Origin: Flavobacteriales bacterium
GTDB lineage: Bacteria; Bacteroidota; Bacteroidia; Flavobacteriales_D; SKUL01
Direction: 5' to 3'
DNA length: 12,166 bases
NCBI GenBank assembly: GCA_007129985.1
Contig: SKUL01000353.1
Coordinates: forward strand, 1 to 12,166
The notes under the pieces are model-generated. The model made no database searches. It was given only the letters and a program-made list of their open reading frames with translations, and was not told where the DNA came from. Positions 1-6,619 of the stretch are shown one piece after another (the stretch's first letter is position 1; each line of letters starts with the position of its first letter). A program made the translations under genes and the position numbers.

Positions 1-2143
1 AGTAGTTAACCAAGGTTTGACCTTGGTTAAAGAGCTCATCCGCACTAAACATATCCAGGCTCAACATAGAAGGATCAATCGCATCTAAATTGATGAAGTC
101 AGAACCATTTACAGGCAAACCGAGCATTTCACGTAGGTTGGCGTCAAAAAACGACTGGTCACTCCCGATTTGACGACCGTAGGTGTAGTACCACTGGCCT
201 TGAATCTGCTCTTGTGAAATCAAGTTGGAGTAATCAATTTCATCTATGTGGAAATTGGTTCGCTGACGACCAATGGTCCACAACGCACCGGGAGCAAGGT
301 TATAACCGCGCTCGGTGAGCTGCTCAAACTCTGCTCCTAAAGAGATTGCATGACCACCGATATCCACCGATCCGTTTGCCATTACACGAAACTGGTTTTG
401 GTTAAAGAATCCGTAGTCATTAAATGGCGCTCCAAGTCCGCCCCAAATCCCATAGATGTTTGGAACAGGATCACCATTCAAGAGGGCATTGGCTGCACGA
501 ATTTCACTCAGGCTGTTTATACCAAGTCCGTTGGCCTGATAAAAATCGAAAAGTGCAGAAGTTACAGCGGCCATATCTTCGTTCACATCACTGGGCGTAA
601 AATCTACACCGATTGGTCGGAATCCGTCATGCACGAACACCCCATTATCCAAGGTATCTGTAAAGTTGTAATTCGGGGTGAAGGATTGGTCAAAGCGACC
701 AATGTAACCGTAGTTGAATACATTGTCTCGGTGGTTTCGGTCAAAAGTACTGATATCACGCTGAATGTAGTCAGCCTGAATTGAGTAATACGCGTTTTTG
801 ATACCTGAATCTTCTGATGTTTTGAAACGCTGCGTATATCGCCCCCATACCGTGTAAGACATGGATTGTTGCACTCCGTTGTTGGCATAGTTTGCAAGCG
901 ACCTGTTGTAGTTGTAAAGGTTGTTATCGGTAAAGTCAAAGCGACCTCCGATGGCGATATCAACCAATTTAGAGGTGGCAAAGTCCAGACGACCGCTCAG
1001 GTTGATACCTTCAATACTGGAATTTCTGCGCGCATCTTCAATTGTCCAGTCTTCCTGTCGCAAAAAGAAAGAGTTGTAGATACCTCTGGTTCCGGGATTA
1101 ACGAACTGCCCTCCAGGCACAGGCTGCCCATTGATGATGGAAATACCTTCCTCAATACCCACAGATTCGTCGGTAAAGGCGTAATCCATGGGGTCATCAA
1201 TAAGTCTTTGGCGAGCCTCATCCGTAAGATATGCATTACCTACAATGGAGGGACGCGTGTCTTGTGTGTTCCTGTAGTTACCCGAGAGGAAGAAGCCCAC
1301 GATGGAGCGCTCGCGGTTACCGAGGCTATCTTTCCTGAACAACAACGGCCCTGAAACCACTCCTTCCACTTGATTGGCTGCGTAGGGGTCGAGGCCCATG
1401 TTTTGACCACCGGCGCGAATTCCGGATGAAAGCACATCCACACTACCAAACCAGGTGTTGGTTGCACCACGGGTGGTTACGGAGATTACCCCTCCGGTTA
1501 CGTCCCCGAAATTAGCTGGAATACCTCCTGTCATTACCGATACTTCCTGAATAGCTGCCTTGGGCAGACGAGTAGTTCCTCTCACTTTCACACCATCTAT
1601 ATAGTACCAGGTGTTTTCTTCACGCGCACCACGAACACTAATCTGACCGTCCGCTGAAGTTTGAACCCCCCCGGTGGTGGCCGCTATCTCAACCGCAGAG
1701 CGAGGAGCCATCTGAGCGATCTCCTCACGAGTAATCACCTGCTTGGTTGAACCCGCATCTTTGTCGATAAGTGGTACCGTATATTCTATCACCTCAAATT
1801 CGGTTATATCAATGGCCGTGGATTCGAGTTGAACACGTTTTTCAATGAAACGACCGGCGTTTACAATCACTCCGGTAACCTTCACAGGCTTGTATCCAAC
1901 AAAACTCACAGCCAGATCATACTCTCCCGGCGTAAGCGGTTTGATGCTATAAACACCGTTTATATCCGTGGTTGCACCGCTCACCTGCGCATCTCCGCGC
2001 AATACTACCACACTTACAAAGGGTAGTGCTTCACCTGTCTCCTTGTCGGTAATCTTACCACGAATCTCACCCGTACCAATCTGGGCTATGGCTACTTGAG
2101 TTATGAAAAGACCGAAAACTATCAGACATAAATTTCTGATCAT
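1..2143 (-). CDS. TonB-dependent receptor, large Bacteroidota type (N-terminal 714 codons, C-terminus outside window)
   Basis: Outer-membrane beta-barrel receptor for TonB-energised uptake; the substrate cannot be told. The minus-strand frame is open from the ATG at 2141-2143 to the left edge. Residues 1-20 are a signal peptide (MIRNLCLIVF... ending AIA|Q). Residues 26-105 form a CarboxypepD_reg-like domain (GEIRGKITDKETGEALPFVS, DINGVYS, FVGY). The plug follows at about 125-230, with QISVRGAR, TWYYIDGVKVRG, and GGIPANFGDVTGGVISVTTRG split over 206-226. The rest is barrel, rich in alternating aromatic/polar strands and N/D/G turns. Relatives of this kind are about 1,000-1,200 aa, so roughly a third is missing. 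No SusD-like partner is visible, but the downstream side lies outside the window. A promoter-like element sits 46 nt upstream. Family call is firm; substrate is unknown. Confidence 0.93.
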   Translation of the reverse strand, partial: MIRNLCLIVFGLFITQVAIAQIGTGEIRGKITDKETGEALPFVSVVVLRGDAQVSGATTDINGVYSIKPLTPGEYDLAVSFVGYKPVKVTGVIVNAGRFIEKRVQLESTAIDITEFEVIEYTVPLIDKDAGSTKQVITREEIAQMAPRSAVEIAATTGGVQTSADGQISVRGAREENTWYYIDGVKVRGTTRLPKAAIQEVSVMTGGIPANFGDVTGGVISVTTRGATNTWFGSVDVLSSGIRAGGQNMGLDPYAANQVEGVVSGPLLFRKDSLGNRERSIVGFFLSGNYRNTQDTRPSIVGNAYLTDEARQRLIDDPMDYAFTDESVGIEEGISIINGQPVPGGQFVNPGTRGIYNSFFLRQEDWTIEDARRNSSIEGINLSGRLDFATSKLVDIAIGGRFDFTDNNLYNYNRSLANYANNGVQQSMSYTVWGRYTQRFKTSEDSGIKNAYYSIQADYIQRDISTFDRNHRDNVFNYGYIGRFDQSFTPNYNFTDTLDNGVFVHDGFRPIGVDFTPSDVNEDMAAVTSALFDFYQANGLGINSLSEIRAANALLNGDPVPNIYGIWGGLGAPFNDYGFFNQNQFRVMANGSVDIGGHAISLGAEFEQLTERGYNLAPGALWTIGRQRTNFHIDEIDYSNLISQEQIQGQWYYTYGRQIGSDQSFFDANLREMLGLPVNGSDFINLDAIDPSMLSLDMFSADELFNQGQTLVNY
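6..30. repeat. Perfect 11-bp inverted repeat inside the TonB-dependent receptor gene
   Basis: TTAACCAAGGT (6-16) and ACCTTGGTTAA (20-30) are exact reverse complements separated by TTG. They lie within the coding sequence and encode part of the segment FNQGQTLVN. The transcript could form a compact hairpin here. No function can be assigned; it may be chance. Confidence 0.6.
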
Positions 2144-2188
2144 AGATGTAGATTTTGATTAAGTATCCTTGTTCGCAACAATGAGGCG

Positions 2189-2221
2189 CTAAGATAGAGA
2201 AAAATCATTCGGATTAACAAA
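2189..2221 (-). promoter_or_regulatory. Candidate Bacteroidota promoter for the large TonB-dependent receptor
   Basis: Read on the minus strand, TTTG (2218-2221) is followed after 21 nt by TATCTTAG (2189-2196). The Bacteroidota consensus is TTTG, about 19 nt, then TAnnTTTG, so the -7 box has one mismatch and the spacing is slightly long. It would give a leader of roughly 40 nt. The rest of the 2144-2376 gap is AT-rich and I see no other gene or structured element in it. Confidence 0.4.
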
Positions 2222-2376
2222 ATGTTATTTTGGCTCAAATTCATTTTAGCGCGTCAATTTTCTTCGTTTCGAGTATTTCTAAGGCAGGTCTCAACTCCTG
2301 TCTTTTCTCAAAGATAGCGCATTGCCCACAGGCTCAAAAAGAAAACACAACCAAAATTTGGCATTCTTTTACATGT

Positions 2377-2670
2377 CTAACGCCTCTTTCTGGTGAACCA
2401 CCTTTTGAGGAACGGCTCCTTTCGGTTGTCGCGGAGTCGTTTGGAACGTTTTTCGGACTGCTTCATGCGCTTTCTTGTCTCTTTCGTCTGAATCTCATGG
2501 TGGCGTTCCAAGGCCTTTTTTTCTGCTGCTGCGGCCTTTTTCTTTTGCTCTTCCTGTCGGTCAAAATGCTCCTGTTGCATTTTTTTTACCGACTTCTGCT
2601 TTTGGGCACAAGCCGAAAGCGGCATCGAAAAAATCAATGCCAGCAACAAAATTTTGAACAACTTTGCCAT
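2377..2670 (-). CDS. Small highly basic, helical lipoprotein of unknown function
   Basis: A 97-residue protein that I do not recognise. Residues 1-20 are a hydrophobic signal sequence, and PLSAC with Cys21 is a good lipobox, so the mature protein should be lipid-anchored. Nearly everything after that is charged: residues 22-85 are dominated by K, R, E and Q with an AAAA run, as expected of one long helix or coiled coil. The C-terminus is strongly basic (LKRWFTRKRR). AGGAAAGG lies immediately before the ATG at 2668-2670 and may act as a ribosome binding site, though it is closer than usual. The gene is divergent from the Rieske-like lipoprotein, with 43 nt between starts. The signal peptide argues for a real gene. 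A role such as binding an acidic surface polymer would be guesswork. Confidence 0.72.
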   Translation of the reverse strand: MAKLFKILLLALIFSMPLSACAQKQKSVKKMQQEHFDRQEEQKKKAAAAEKKALERHHEIQTKETRKRMKQSEKRSKRLRDNRKEPFLKRWFTRKRR

Positions 2671-2713
2671 CCTTTCCTCGTTTTACAGACAACTTTCTGA
2701 TAACTTGCCCACA

Positions 2714-3145
2714 ATGTTAAGACATTTTGCCCGAATCTCTTTTGTACTTGCACTCGTGCTGAGTGCTCACGCCTGCCGCAATCAAAACAGCATCGTTCCG
2801 CTGGTATTTGTGGATGTGACCCTTTTTCTCGACCTGCCGGAATTTGCCCCGCTTGCGGCTCCCGGTGGTTCTATTCATATTTCTGGTGGTTCACTCGGTA
2901 TCATTATCTATCGCCGCAATATGGAAGAGTTTGTGGCTTTTGACCGGCACTGCACCTATCAAGTTGATGATTATTGCCGCATTACTATTGACGAAGAAAC
3001 CACCATCACCGCCAACTGCGAGTGCTGTAGCTCGGTGTTTTCTATCTACGATGGCTCGCCAATCTCAGGAGAAGCACCCGCTGTACTTGCCCGGTATCGC
3101 ACCGGATTTAACGGTGTAACCAATCAGCTAAGAATCTTCAATTGA
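2714..3145 (+). CDS. Lipoprotein with a degenerate Rieske-like fold
   Basis: A 143-residue exported protein. An ATG 20 codons upstream (2654) is in frame, but the ATG at 2714 begins a proper signal peptide (MLRHFARISFVLALVLSAHA|C), so 2714 is chosen. Cys21 is the probable lipid attachment site, though His at -2 is unusual for a lipobox. The C-terminal half has the outline of a Rieske domain. The strand FVAFDRHCTY corresponds to box I (normally CxH) and CECCSSVF to box II (normally CxxH), followed by IYDGSPISGEAPAVLARYR, which resembles the Rieske 'DG..v.GpA...L..y' segment. The ligand positions read Cys80, Tyr82, Cys102 and Cys105, with His79, Cys88 and Cys104 nearby, so both histidine ligands are absent. 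Bacteroidota proteins with a similar CPCC-type box exist as far as I recall. A classical 2Fe-2S Rieske cluster is unlikely; another metal site, disulfides or a purely structural role are possible. Confidence 0.82.
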   Translation: MLRHFARISFVLALVLSAHACRNQNSIVPLVFVDVTLFLDLPEFAPLAAPGGSIHISGGSLGIIIYRRNMEEFVAFDRHCTYQVDDYCRITIDEETTITANCECCSSVFSIYDGSPISGEAPAVLARYRTGFNGVTNQLRIFN

Positions 3146-3150
3146 AGAAC

Positions 3151-3182
3151 AAAAAAGCCCGACCTTATAAAGGTCGGGCTTT
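3151..3182 (-). terminator. Strong intrinsic terminator for ahcY, probably bidirectional
   Basis: A perfect 13-bp inverted repeat, AAAGCCCGACCTT (3154-3166) and AAGGTCGGGCTTT (3170-3182), with a 3-nt loop. On the minus strand the stem ends in an uninterrupted U run, a canonical terminator 22 nt after the ahcY stop codon. On the plus strand the tail is only UUU before ACC, so termination of the Rieske-like lipoprotein gene, which ends 8 nt before the stem, is likely but weaker. Confidence 0.92.
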
Positions 3183-3203
3183 ACCTGAACTCTCTTTTCA
3201 ACT

Positions 3204-4523
3204 CTAGTATCTGTATGCGTCGCTCTTGAACGGCCCTTCTACAGGTACTCCGATATAATCGGCCTGCTCAGGAGTGAGGGTTTCGAGTTCGACACCCAGC
3301 TTGGCGAGGTGCAAACGTGCAACCTTTTCATCAAGGTGCTTGGGCAATACGTACACTTCGTTTTTGTAGTTGCCCGCGTTGTTCCACAACTCAATCTGCG
3401 CCAGTGTTTGGTTGGTGAATGAGTTAGACATTACGAACGACGGGTGGCCTGTGGCACATCCAAGATTCACCAAACGACCTTCGGCTAACACAATGATGTC
3501 TTTTCTATCGATGGTGTACTTATCTACCTGTGGTTTGATTTCATCTTTGGTTGAGCCGTAAGTGTCATTAAGCCACTTCATGTCAATTTCGTTATCAAAG
3601 TGGCCAATATTGCAAAGCAAAGCGTTTGGTTTCATGGCGCGAAAGTGCTCTTCGCGGATGATATCCTTGTTGCCGGTGGCGGTCACTACGATGTCGGCTT
3701 CTTTTACCGCGTTGATCATTTTGCGCACTGCATAGCCATCCATGCTGGCCTGAAGAGCACAAATCGGGTCTATTTCAGAAACGGTAACGCGTACACCTGC
3801 ATTGCGCAAGGAGGCCGCCGAGCCTTTGCCCACATCACCATAACCTGCAACCACAGCGGTTTTACCGGCGAGCATTAGATCGGTAGCGCGGCGAATGGCA
3901 TCTACCAATGACTCCTGACAGCCGTACTTATTGTCGAACTTCGATTTGGTAACCGAGTCGTTTACGTTGATGGCCGGCATAGGAAGGGTTCCTTTAATCT
4001 GGCGCTCGTACAAGCGGTGAACTCCGGTGGTGGTTTCTTCGGAAATACCGCGAATACCGGCAGCCAGTTCGGGGAATTTATCGAGCACGATGTTGGTAAG
4101 GTCACCACCATCATCAAGAATCATGTTCAAAGGCTCTGTGTTGTCAGGACCAAAAAACAAGGTCTGCATGATACACCAGTCGTATTCCTCTTCGGTCATA
4201 CCTTTCCATGCGTAAACCGGAATACCCGCTGCCGCTATGGCCGCTGCTGCGTGATCCTGGGTTGAGAAAATGTTGCACGACGACCACTGCACCTCGGCAC
4301 CGAGGGCTACAAGCGTTTCAATCAGCACCGCTGTTTGAATGGTCATGTGAAGGCAACCGGCAACGCGCGCACCTTTCAGGGGCTGCGACGCACCAAACTC
4401 TTCTCGCAAAGCCATAAGGCCGGGCATTTCAATCTCGGCTAGCTTTATTTCTTTTCTCCCCCACTCGGCAAGTGCAATATCTTTAACTTTGTAAGGCAGT
4501 TTCTGGGTTTCTGTGTTGTTCAT
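3204..4523 (-). CDS. ahcY: S-adenosylhomocysteinase (adenosylhomocysteinase)
   Basis: Cytosolic NAD-dependent enzyme that reversibly splits S-adenosylhomocysteine into adenosine and homocysteine, removing the inhibitory product of methylation. The 439 residues cover the whole family length. Visible landmarks are HMTIQTA (59-65) and DDGGDLT (137-143) in the substrate domain, the SEETTTG loop (161-167), NVNDSVTKSKFDN (186-198; Lys193, Asp197 and Asn198 match human Lys186, Asp190 and Asn191), the Rossmann motif GYGDVGKG (227-234), NIGHFD (305-310), and GHPSFVMSNSF (359-369). The C-terminal FKSDAYRY supplies the Lys and Tyr that reach into the partner subunit's NAD site in the tetramer. The start at 4523 gives the expected N-terminus. 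It is divergent from the phosphopantetheinyl transferase gene across 74 nt, with its own promoter and terminator, so it is probably monocistronic. Confidence 0.98.
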   Translation of the reverse strand: MNNTETQKLPYKVKDIALAEWGRKEIKLAEIEMPGLMALREEFGASQPLKGARVAGCLHMTIQTAVLIETLVALGAEVQWSSCNIFSTQDHAAAAIAAAGIPVYAWKGMTEEEYDWCIMQTLFFGPDNTEPLNMILDDGGDLTNIVLDKFPELAAGIRGISEETTTGVHRLYERQIKGTLPMPAINVNDSVTKSKFDNKYGCQESLVDAIRRATDLMLAGKTAVVAGYGDVGKGSAASLRNAGVRVTVSEIDPICALQASMDGYAVRKMINAVKEADIVVTATGNKDIIREEHFRAMKPNALLCNIGHFDNEIDMKWLNDTYGSTKDEIKPQVDKYTIDRKDIIVLAEGRLVNLGCATGHPSFVMSNSFTNQTLAQIELWNNAGNYKNEVYVLPKHLDEKVARLHLAKLGVELETLTPEQADYIGVPVEGPFKSDAYRY

Positions 4524-4542
4524 GATCCTATTATTGAGGCTG

Positions 4543-4574
4543 CAAAAGTAGCCAAATACCGCGGGTTAAACAAC
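4543..4574 (-). promoter_or_regulatory. Bacteroidota-type promoter of ahcY
   Basis: On the minus strand TACTTTTG (4543-4550) is a perfect TAnnTTTG -7 element. GTTG (4571-4574) lies 20 nt upstream, in place for the -33 TTTG. Transcription would begin near 4538, giving a leader of about 15 nt without a recognisable Shine-Dalgarno sequence. Confidence 0.65.
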
Positions 4575-4597
4575 TTCCCGCCTGAATAGTTCGAGCC

Positions 4598-5224
4598 TTG
4601 CCCCTTGCCCTCACTTTTCATACTTCACACGGACTGACAGCCGTTTGGGAAATCACCGAGAGCCTGGATGATTTCATGAAGACAGTGAGGCTGAGTGAGG
4701 AAGAACGCACACGACTTTCCGGTTTCAAAACACCCAAACGCTCGCTGCAATGGATGGCTACACGGTGCCTCTTGCAGAGCATCGAGCCGGATTCGTCGTC
4801 GCTCATTGTGTATAACCATCTTGGCAAACCCCATTTGGCCAACGACAATCGCCTTATCAGCCTCAGCCACTCCGATCGATACGCAGCCGTGCAACTCTGC
4901 CATTCGGGTTATTGCGGAGTGGATATTCAGCAGCGCGAAGAGCGCATGACACGACTTGCCGACAAATTCCTCCACCGCGAAGAATATGATTTCATCAACA
5001 ACGAGCACCGACTTTTGTACCTCAACCTCATCTGGACCATGAAAGAGGCTATTTTCAAGCATTTTGGAAGTGGCCTGGCTTTTGGCGCACAAATCCTTAT
5101 TCATCCCTTTGATATTATGCTTTATACAGAGGTTTTTGCCACAGTGTTGCACAGCGGAAAAGAGCATATCATGGCACTGCGCTGGCACGAAATCGGTAAC
5201 TGCTACTTAGCGTACCTTTGTTAA
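4598..5224 (+). CDS. 4'-phosphopantetheinyl transferase, Sfp type (TTG start)
   Basis: Transfers the 4'-phosphopantetheine arm from coenzyme A to a serine of an acyl, aryl or peptidyl carrier protein, turning apo- into holo-carrier. At 208 residues it has the usual length for the Sfp-type two-lobed fold. Motifs in order: GKPHL (76-80), SLSHS (88-92), GVDI (107-110, Mg ligand Asp109), and WTMKEAIFK (146-154; Glu150 and Lys154 expected to bind Mg and act in catalysis). No ATG lies near the N-terminus: the frame has a stop at 4583-4585 and the first plausible start is TTG at 4598, which gives the family-like beginning MPLALTF. The next ATG (codon 27) would remove the first strand. No Shine-Dalgarno or clear promoter is seen. 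The prenyltransferase gene follows after 17 nt. The carrier-protein target is not in the window. Confidence 0.92.
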   Translation: MPLALTFHTSHGLTAVWEITESLDDFMKTVRLSEEERTRLSGFKTPKRSLQWMATRCLLQSIEPDSSSLIVYNHLGKPHLANDNRLISLSHSDRYAAVQLCHSGYCGVDIQQREERMTRLADKFLHREEYDFINNEHRLLYLNLIWTMKEAIFKHFGSGLAFGAQILIHPFDIMLYTEVFATVLHSGKEHIMALRWHEIGNCYLAYLC

Positions 5225-5229
5225 AATCC

Positions 5230-5237
5230 TAACTTTG
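5230..5237 (+). promoter_or_regulatory. Candidate -7 element directly before the GGGPS-family gene
   Basis: TAACTTTG is a perfect match to TAnnTTTG, and TTAG at 5207-5210 lies 19 nt upstream where the -33 TTTG is expected. The predicted start of transcription falls at or within 2-3 nt of the GTG start codon, so any transcript from here would be leaderless or nearly so. The gene may equally be read from upstream with the phosphopantetheinyl transferase. Confidence 0.35.
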
Positions 5238-5241
5238 GGCC

Positions 5242-5985
5242 GTGTCAGTTTACCAACACATCACATCATCTGCTAAAGAAGGTCGTAAGTTGCTGGCCGT
5301 ATTGCTCGACCCCGACCACCTTCACGATGAAGCGCAGCTCAGAGAAACCGTGGGCATTGTTCACGCCTCAGGGGCAGACCTTATATTATATGGTGGAAGT
5401 CTGATGACCGGCGCTTATTTTGAAGAGGGGCTGAAAATCATCCGTCAATGCACCCACATTCCGGTGATTCTTTTCCCCGGGAGCGCTATGCAGGTAAGCC
5501 CGCATGCCGACGCCATTTTGTTCACTTCTCTCATCTCCGGACGAAACCCTGAGTTTCTAATCGGCCAGCAGGTGCTTGCTGCGCCCGTGGTAAAAGCAGC
5601 AGGACTGGAAGTGATACCTACGGGATATATGATTGTTGAAAGCGGCCGACCCACTACAGCGAGTTACGTGAGCAATACAGCGCCCATCCCCCGTCATAAA
5701 CCCGAAATTGCCGCCACCACAGCCATGGCGGGCGAGATGTTGGGGCAGCTTCTTATTTACCTGGACGGAGGAAGCGGTGCAGAACACGCCGTAAGCTCAG
5801 CAATGATTTCGGCTGTAAAATCACAAATCTCTGTACCGCTTGTAGTTGGAGGCGGAATCAATACTCCGGAAGAATTGCTCGCACGGTATGAAGCCGGTGC
5901 AGACGTGGCCGTAGTAGGCACCGCTGCCGAAAAAGACCCTTTTGTTATCCGCGACATGGTGTGCGCGCTCAAAGCAGCCTACTAG
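5242..5985 (+). CDS. Geranylgeranylglyceryl/heptaprenylglyceryl phosphate synthase family protein (GGGPS/PcrB, TIM barrel; GTG start)
   Basis: Predicted to link the C3 hydroxyl of sn-glycerol-1-phosphate to a long prenyl diphosphate, giving an ether-linked prenylglyceryl phosphate. This is the first step of archaeal lipid synthesis; homologues also occur in Bacteroidota, where the product's use is poorly understood. The 247 residues form a phosphate-binding TIM barrel: LLDPDHL (21-27, Mg-binding region), GGS (51-53), LFPGS (77-81), AILFTSLISGRNP (91-103), IPTGYMIVESG (125-135), YLDGGSGA (173-180), VVGGGI (201-206) and VGTA (225-228). The last three are the glycerol-phosphate and phosphate loops. 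Length and motifs suggest the group II type seen in Bacteroidota. The GTG start gives the family-like N-terminus; the next Met is residue 55. The ThiE/TenI-like gene starts 3 nt after its stop, so the two are probably translationally coupled. Prenyl chain length cannot be read from sequence by eye. Confidence 0.93.
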   Translation: MSVYQHITSSAKEGRKLLAVLLDPDHLHDEAQLRETVGIVHASGADLILYGGSLMTGAYFEEGLKIIRQCTHIPVILFPGSAMQVSPHADAILFTSLISGRNPEFLIGQQVLAAPVVKAAGLEVIPTGYMIVESGRPTTASYVSNTAPIPRHKPEIAATTAMAGEMLGQLLIYLDGGSGAEHAVSSAMISAVKSQISVPLVVGGGINTPEELLARYEAGADVAVVGTAAEKDPFVIRDMVCALKAAY

Positions 5986-5988
5986 CCC

Positions 5989-6612
5989 ATGGAACTTGTT
6001 GTAGTTACAAGCCCGCGAAAAAAGGAAGGCGAAGCTGCTGACATTATCAGGATGTTTGATGCTGGACTCAATCGTTTGCACCTACGCAAGCCAGGGGTTT
6101 CTAAGAAATACTTGCAGGAACTGATAGAACAGATTCCGAAGCAATACCGAAAACACATTGTTATTCACAGCAACCACGACTACGCTTTCAAGTACAAACT
6201 GGGAGGCATTCACATCTCAAAGAAGCACCGCAAAAAAGCGTTCAGGCTCCGACTCAAAATCAGGTGGTACCGTTTTCGTTATCCCCACCTGATTATCACA
6301 CGCAGTTGTCATAAGCTGGGTGATTTACTGAGCGATCGCAACCCCTACAACTACGTATTCCTTAGCCCAATATACGACAGCATAACAGCTAACAACTTGT
6401 CGGCCAATTTTAACCGCCGTGGATTGATGCACACCATGGAGCAATGCCCACACAGAGTGTATGCTATGGGAGGTGTTCAACCTCAAAAGTTTCAGGAAAT
6501 TGCCGAGCTCGGGTTTAGTGGTGCCGCCATTCTGGGCCATATTTGGGGCACTCCCGAAAACCGCGTGGAGCGTTTCCTGGAGTGCAAGGAAAAGTGGCAT
6601 AGCGCTCTCTGA
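5989..6612 (+). CDS. Thiamine-phosphate synthase / thiazole tautomerase family protein (ThiE/TenI-like)
   Basis: A 207-residue TIM-barrel protein of the ThiE/TenI family. ThiE joins the thiazole and pyrimidine phosphates to make thiamine phosphate; TenI is a thiazole tautomerase. Family landmarks are LHLRKPG (30-36), VIHSNHD (58-64), GGIHIS (72-77), ITRSCHKL (103-110), FLSPIYDSI (124-132), YAMGGV (158-163) and SGAAILG (177-183, phosphate loop). By eye, positions expected to hold the Mg/pyrophosphate ligands of ThiE (the ND of 'xNDD' and the acidic residue after 'GxHxgq') are replaced, and residues 78-98 are very rich in Lys and Arg. His108 falls where both ThiE and TenI keep 'SxH'. The protein could therefore be a divergent synthase, a TenI-like tautomerase, or something else. 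It overlaps nothing, begins 3 nt after the GGGPS-family gene, and converges on the TPP-riboswitch receptor with 7 nt between stops. That context supports a thiamine link. Confidence 0.8.
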   Translation: MELVVVTSPRKKEGEAADIIRMFDAGLNRLHLRKPGVSKKYLQELIEQIPKQYRKHIVIHSNHDYAFKYKLGGIHISKKHRKKAFRLRLKIRWYRFRYPHLIITRSCHKLGDLLSDRNPYNYVFLSPIYDSITANNLSANFNRRGLMHTMEQCPHRVYAMGGVQPQKFQEIAELGFSGAAILGHIWGTPENRVERFLECKEKWHSAL

Positions 6613-6619
6613 CATCGGG

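Noticed and set aside
350..1354. Open frames on the plus strand and other minus frames across the left 2 kb
   Set aside because: They lie inside the continuous receptor frame, have no domain, signal peptide or family resemblance, and read as antisense shadows.
2230..2700. A 156-codon plus-strand open frame rich in Phe, Leu and Cys opposite the small basic lipoprotein
   Set aside because: Its hydrophobic run is the reverse complement of Lys/Glu-rich codons; the minus-strand frame has a proper signal peptide and lipobox, so that one was kept.
2701..2708. TAACTTGC as a -7 box for the Rieske-like lipoprotein
   Set aside because: Two mismatches at the important TTTG end and no -33 element at the right distance.
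2654..2713. Upstream ATG for the Rieske-like lipoprotein (adding 20 residues)
   Set aside because: It would put a polar stretch in front of a good signal peptide and overlap the divergent gene's start; the ATG at 2714 is preferred.
5989..6612. Assigning the gene symbol thiE
   Set aside because: Apparent loss of the metal-ligand residues leaves ThiE and TenI function equally open.
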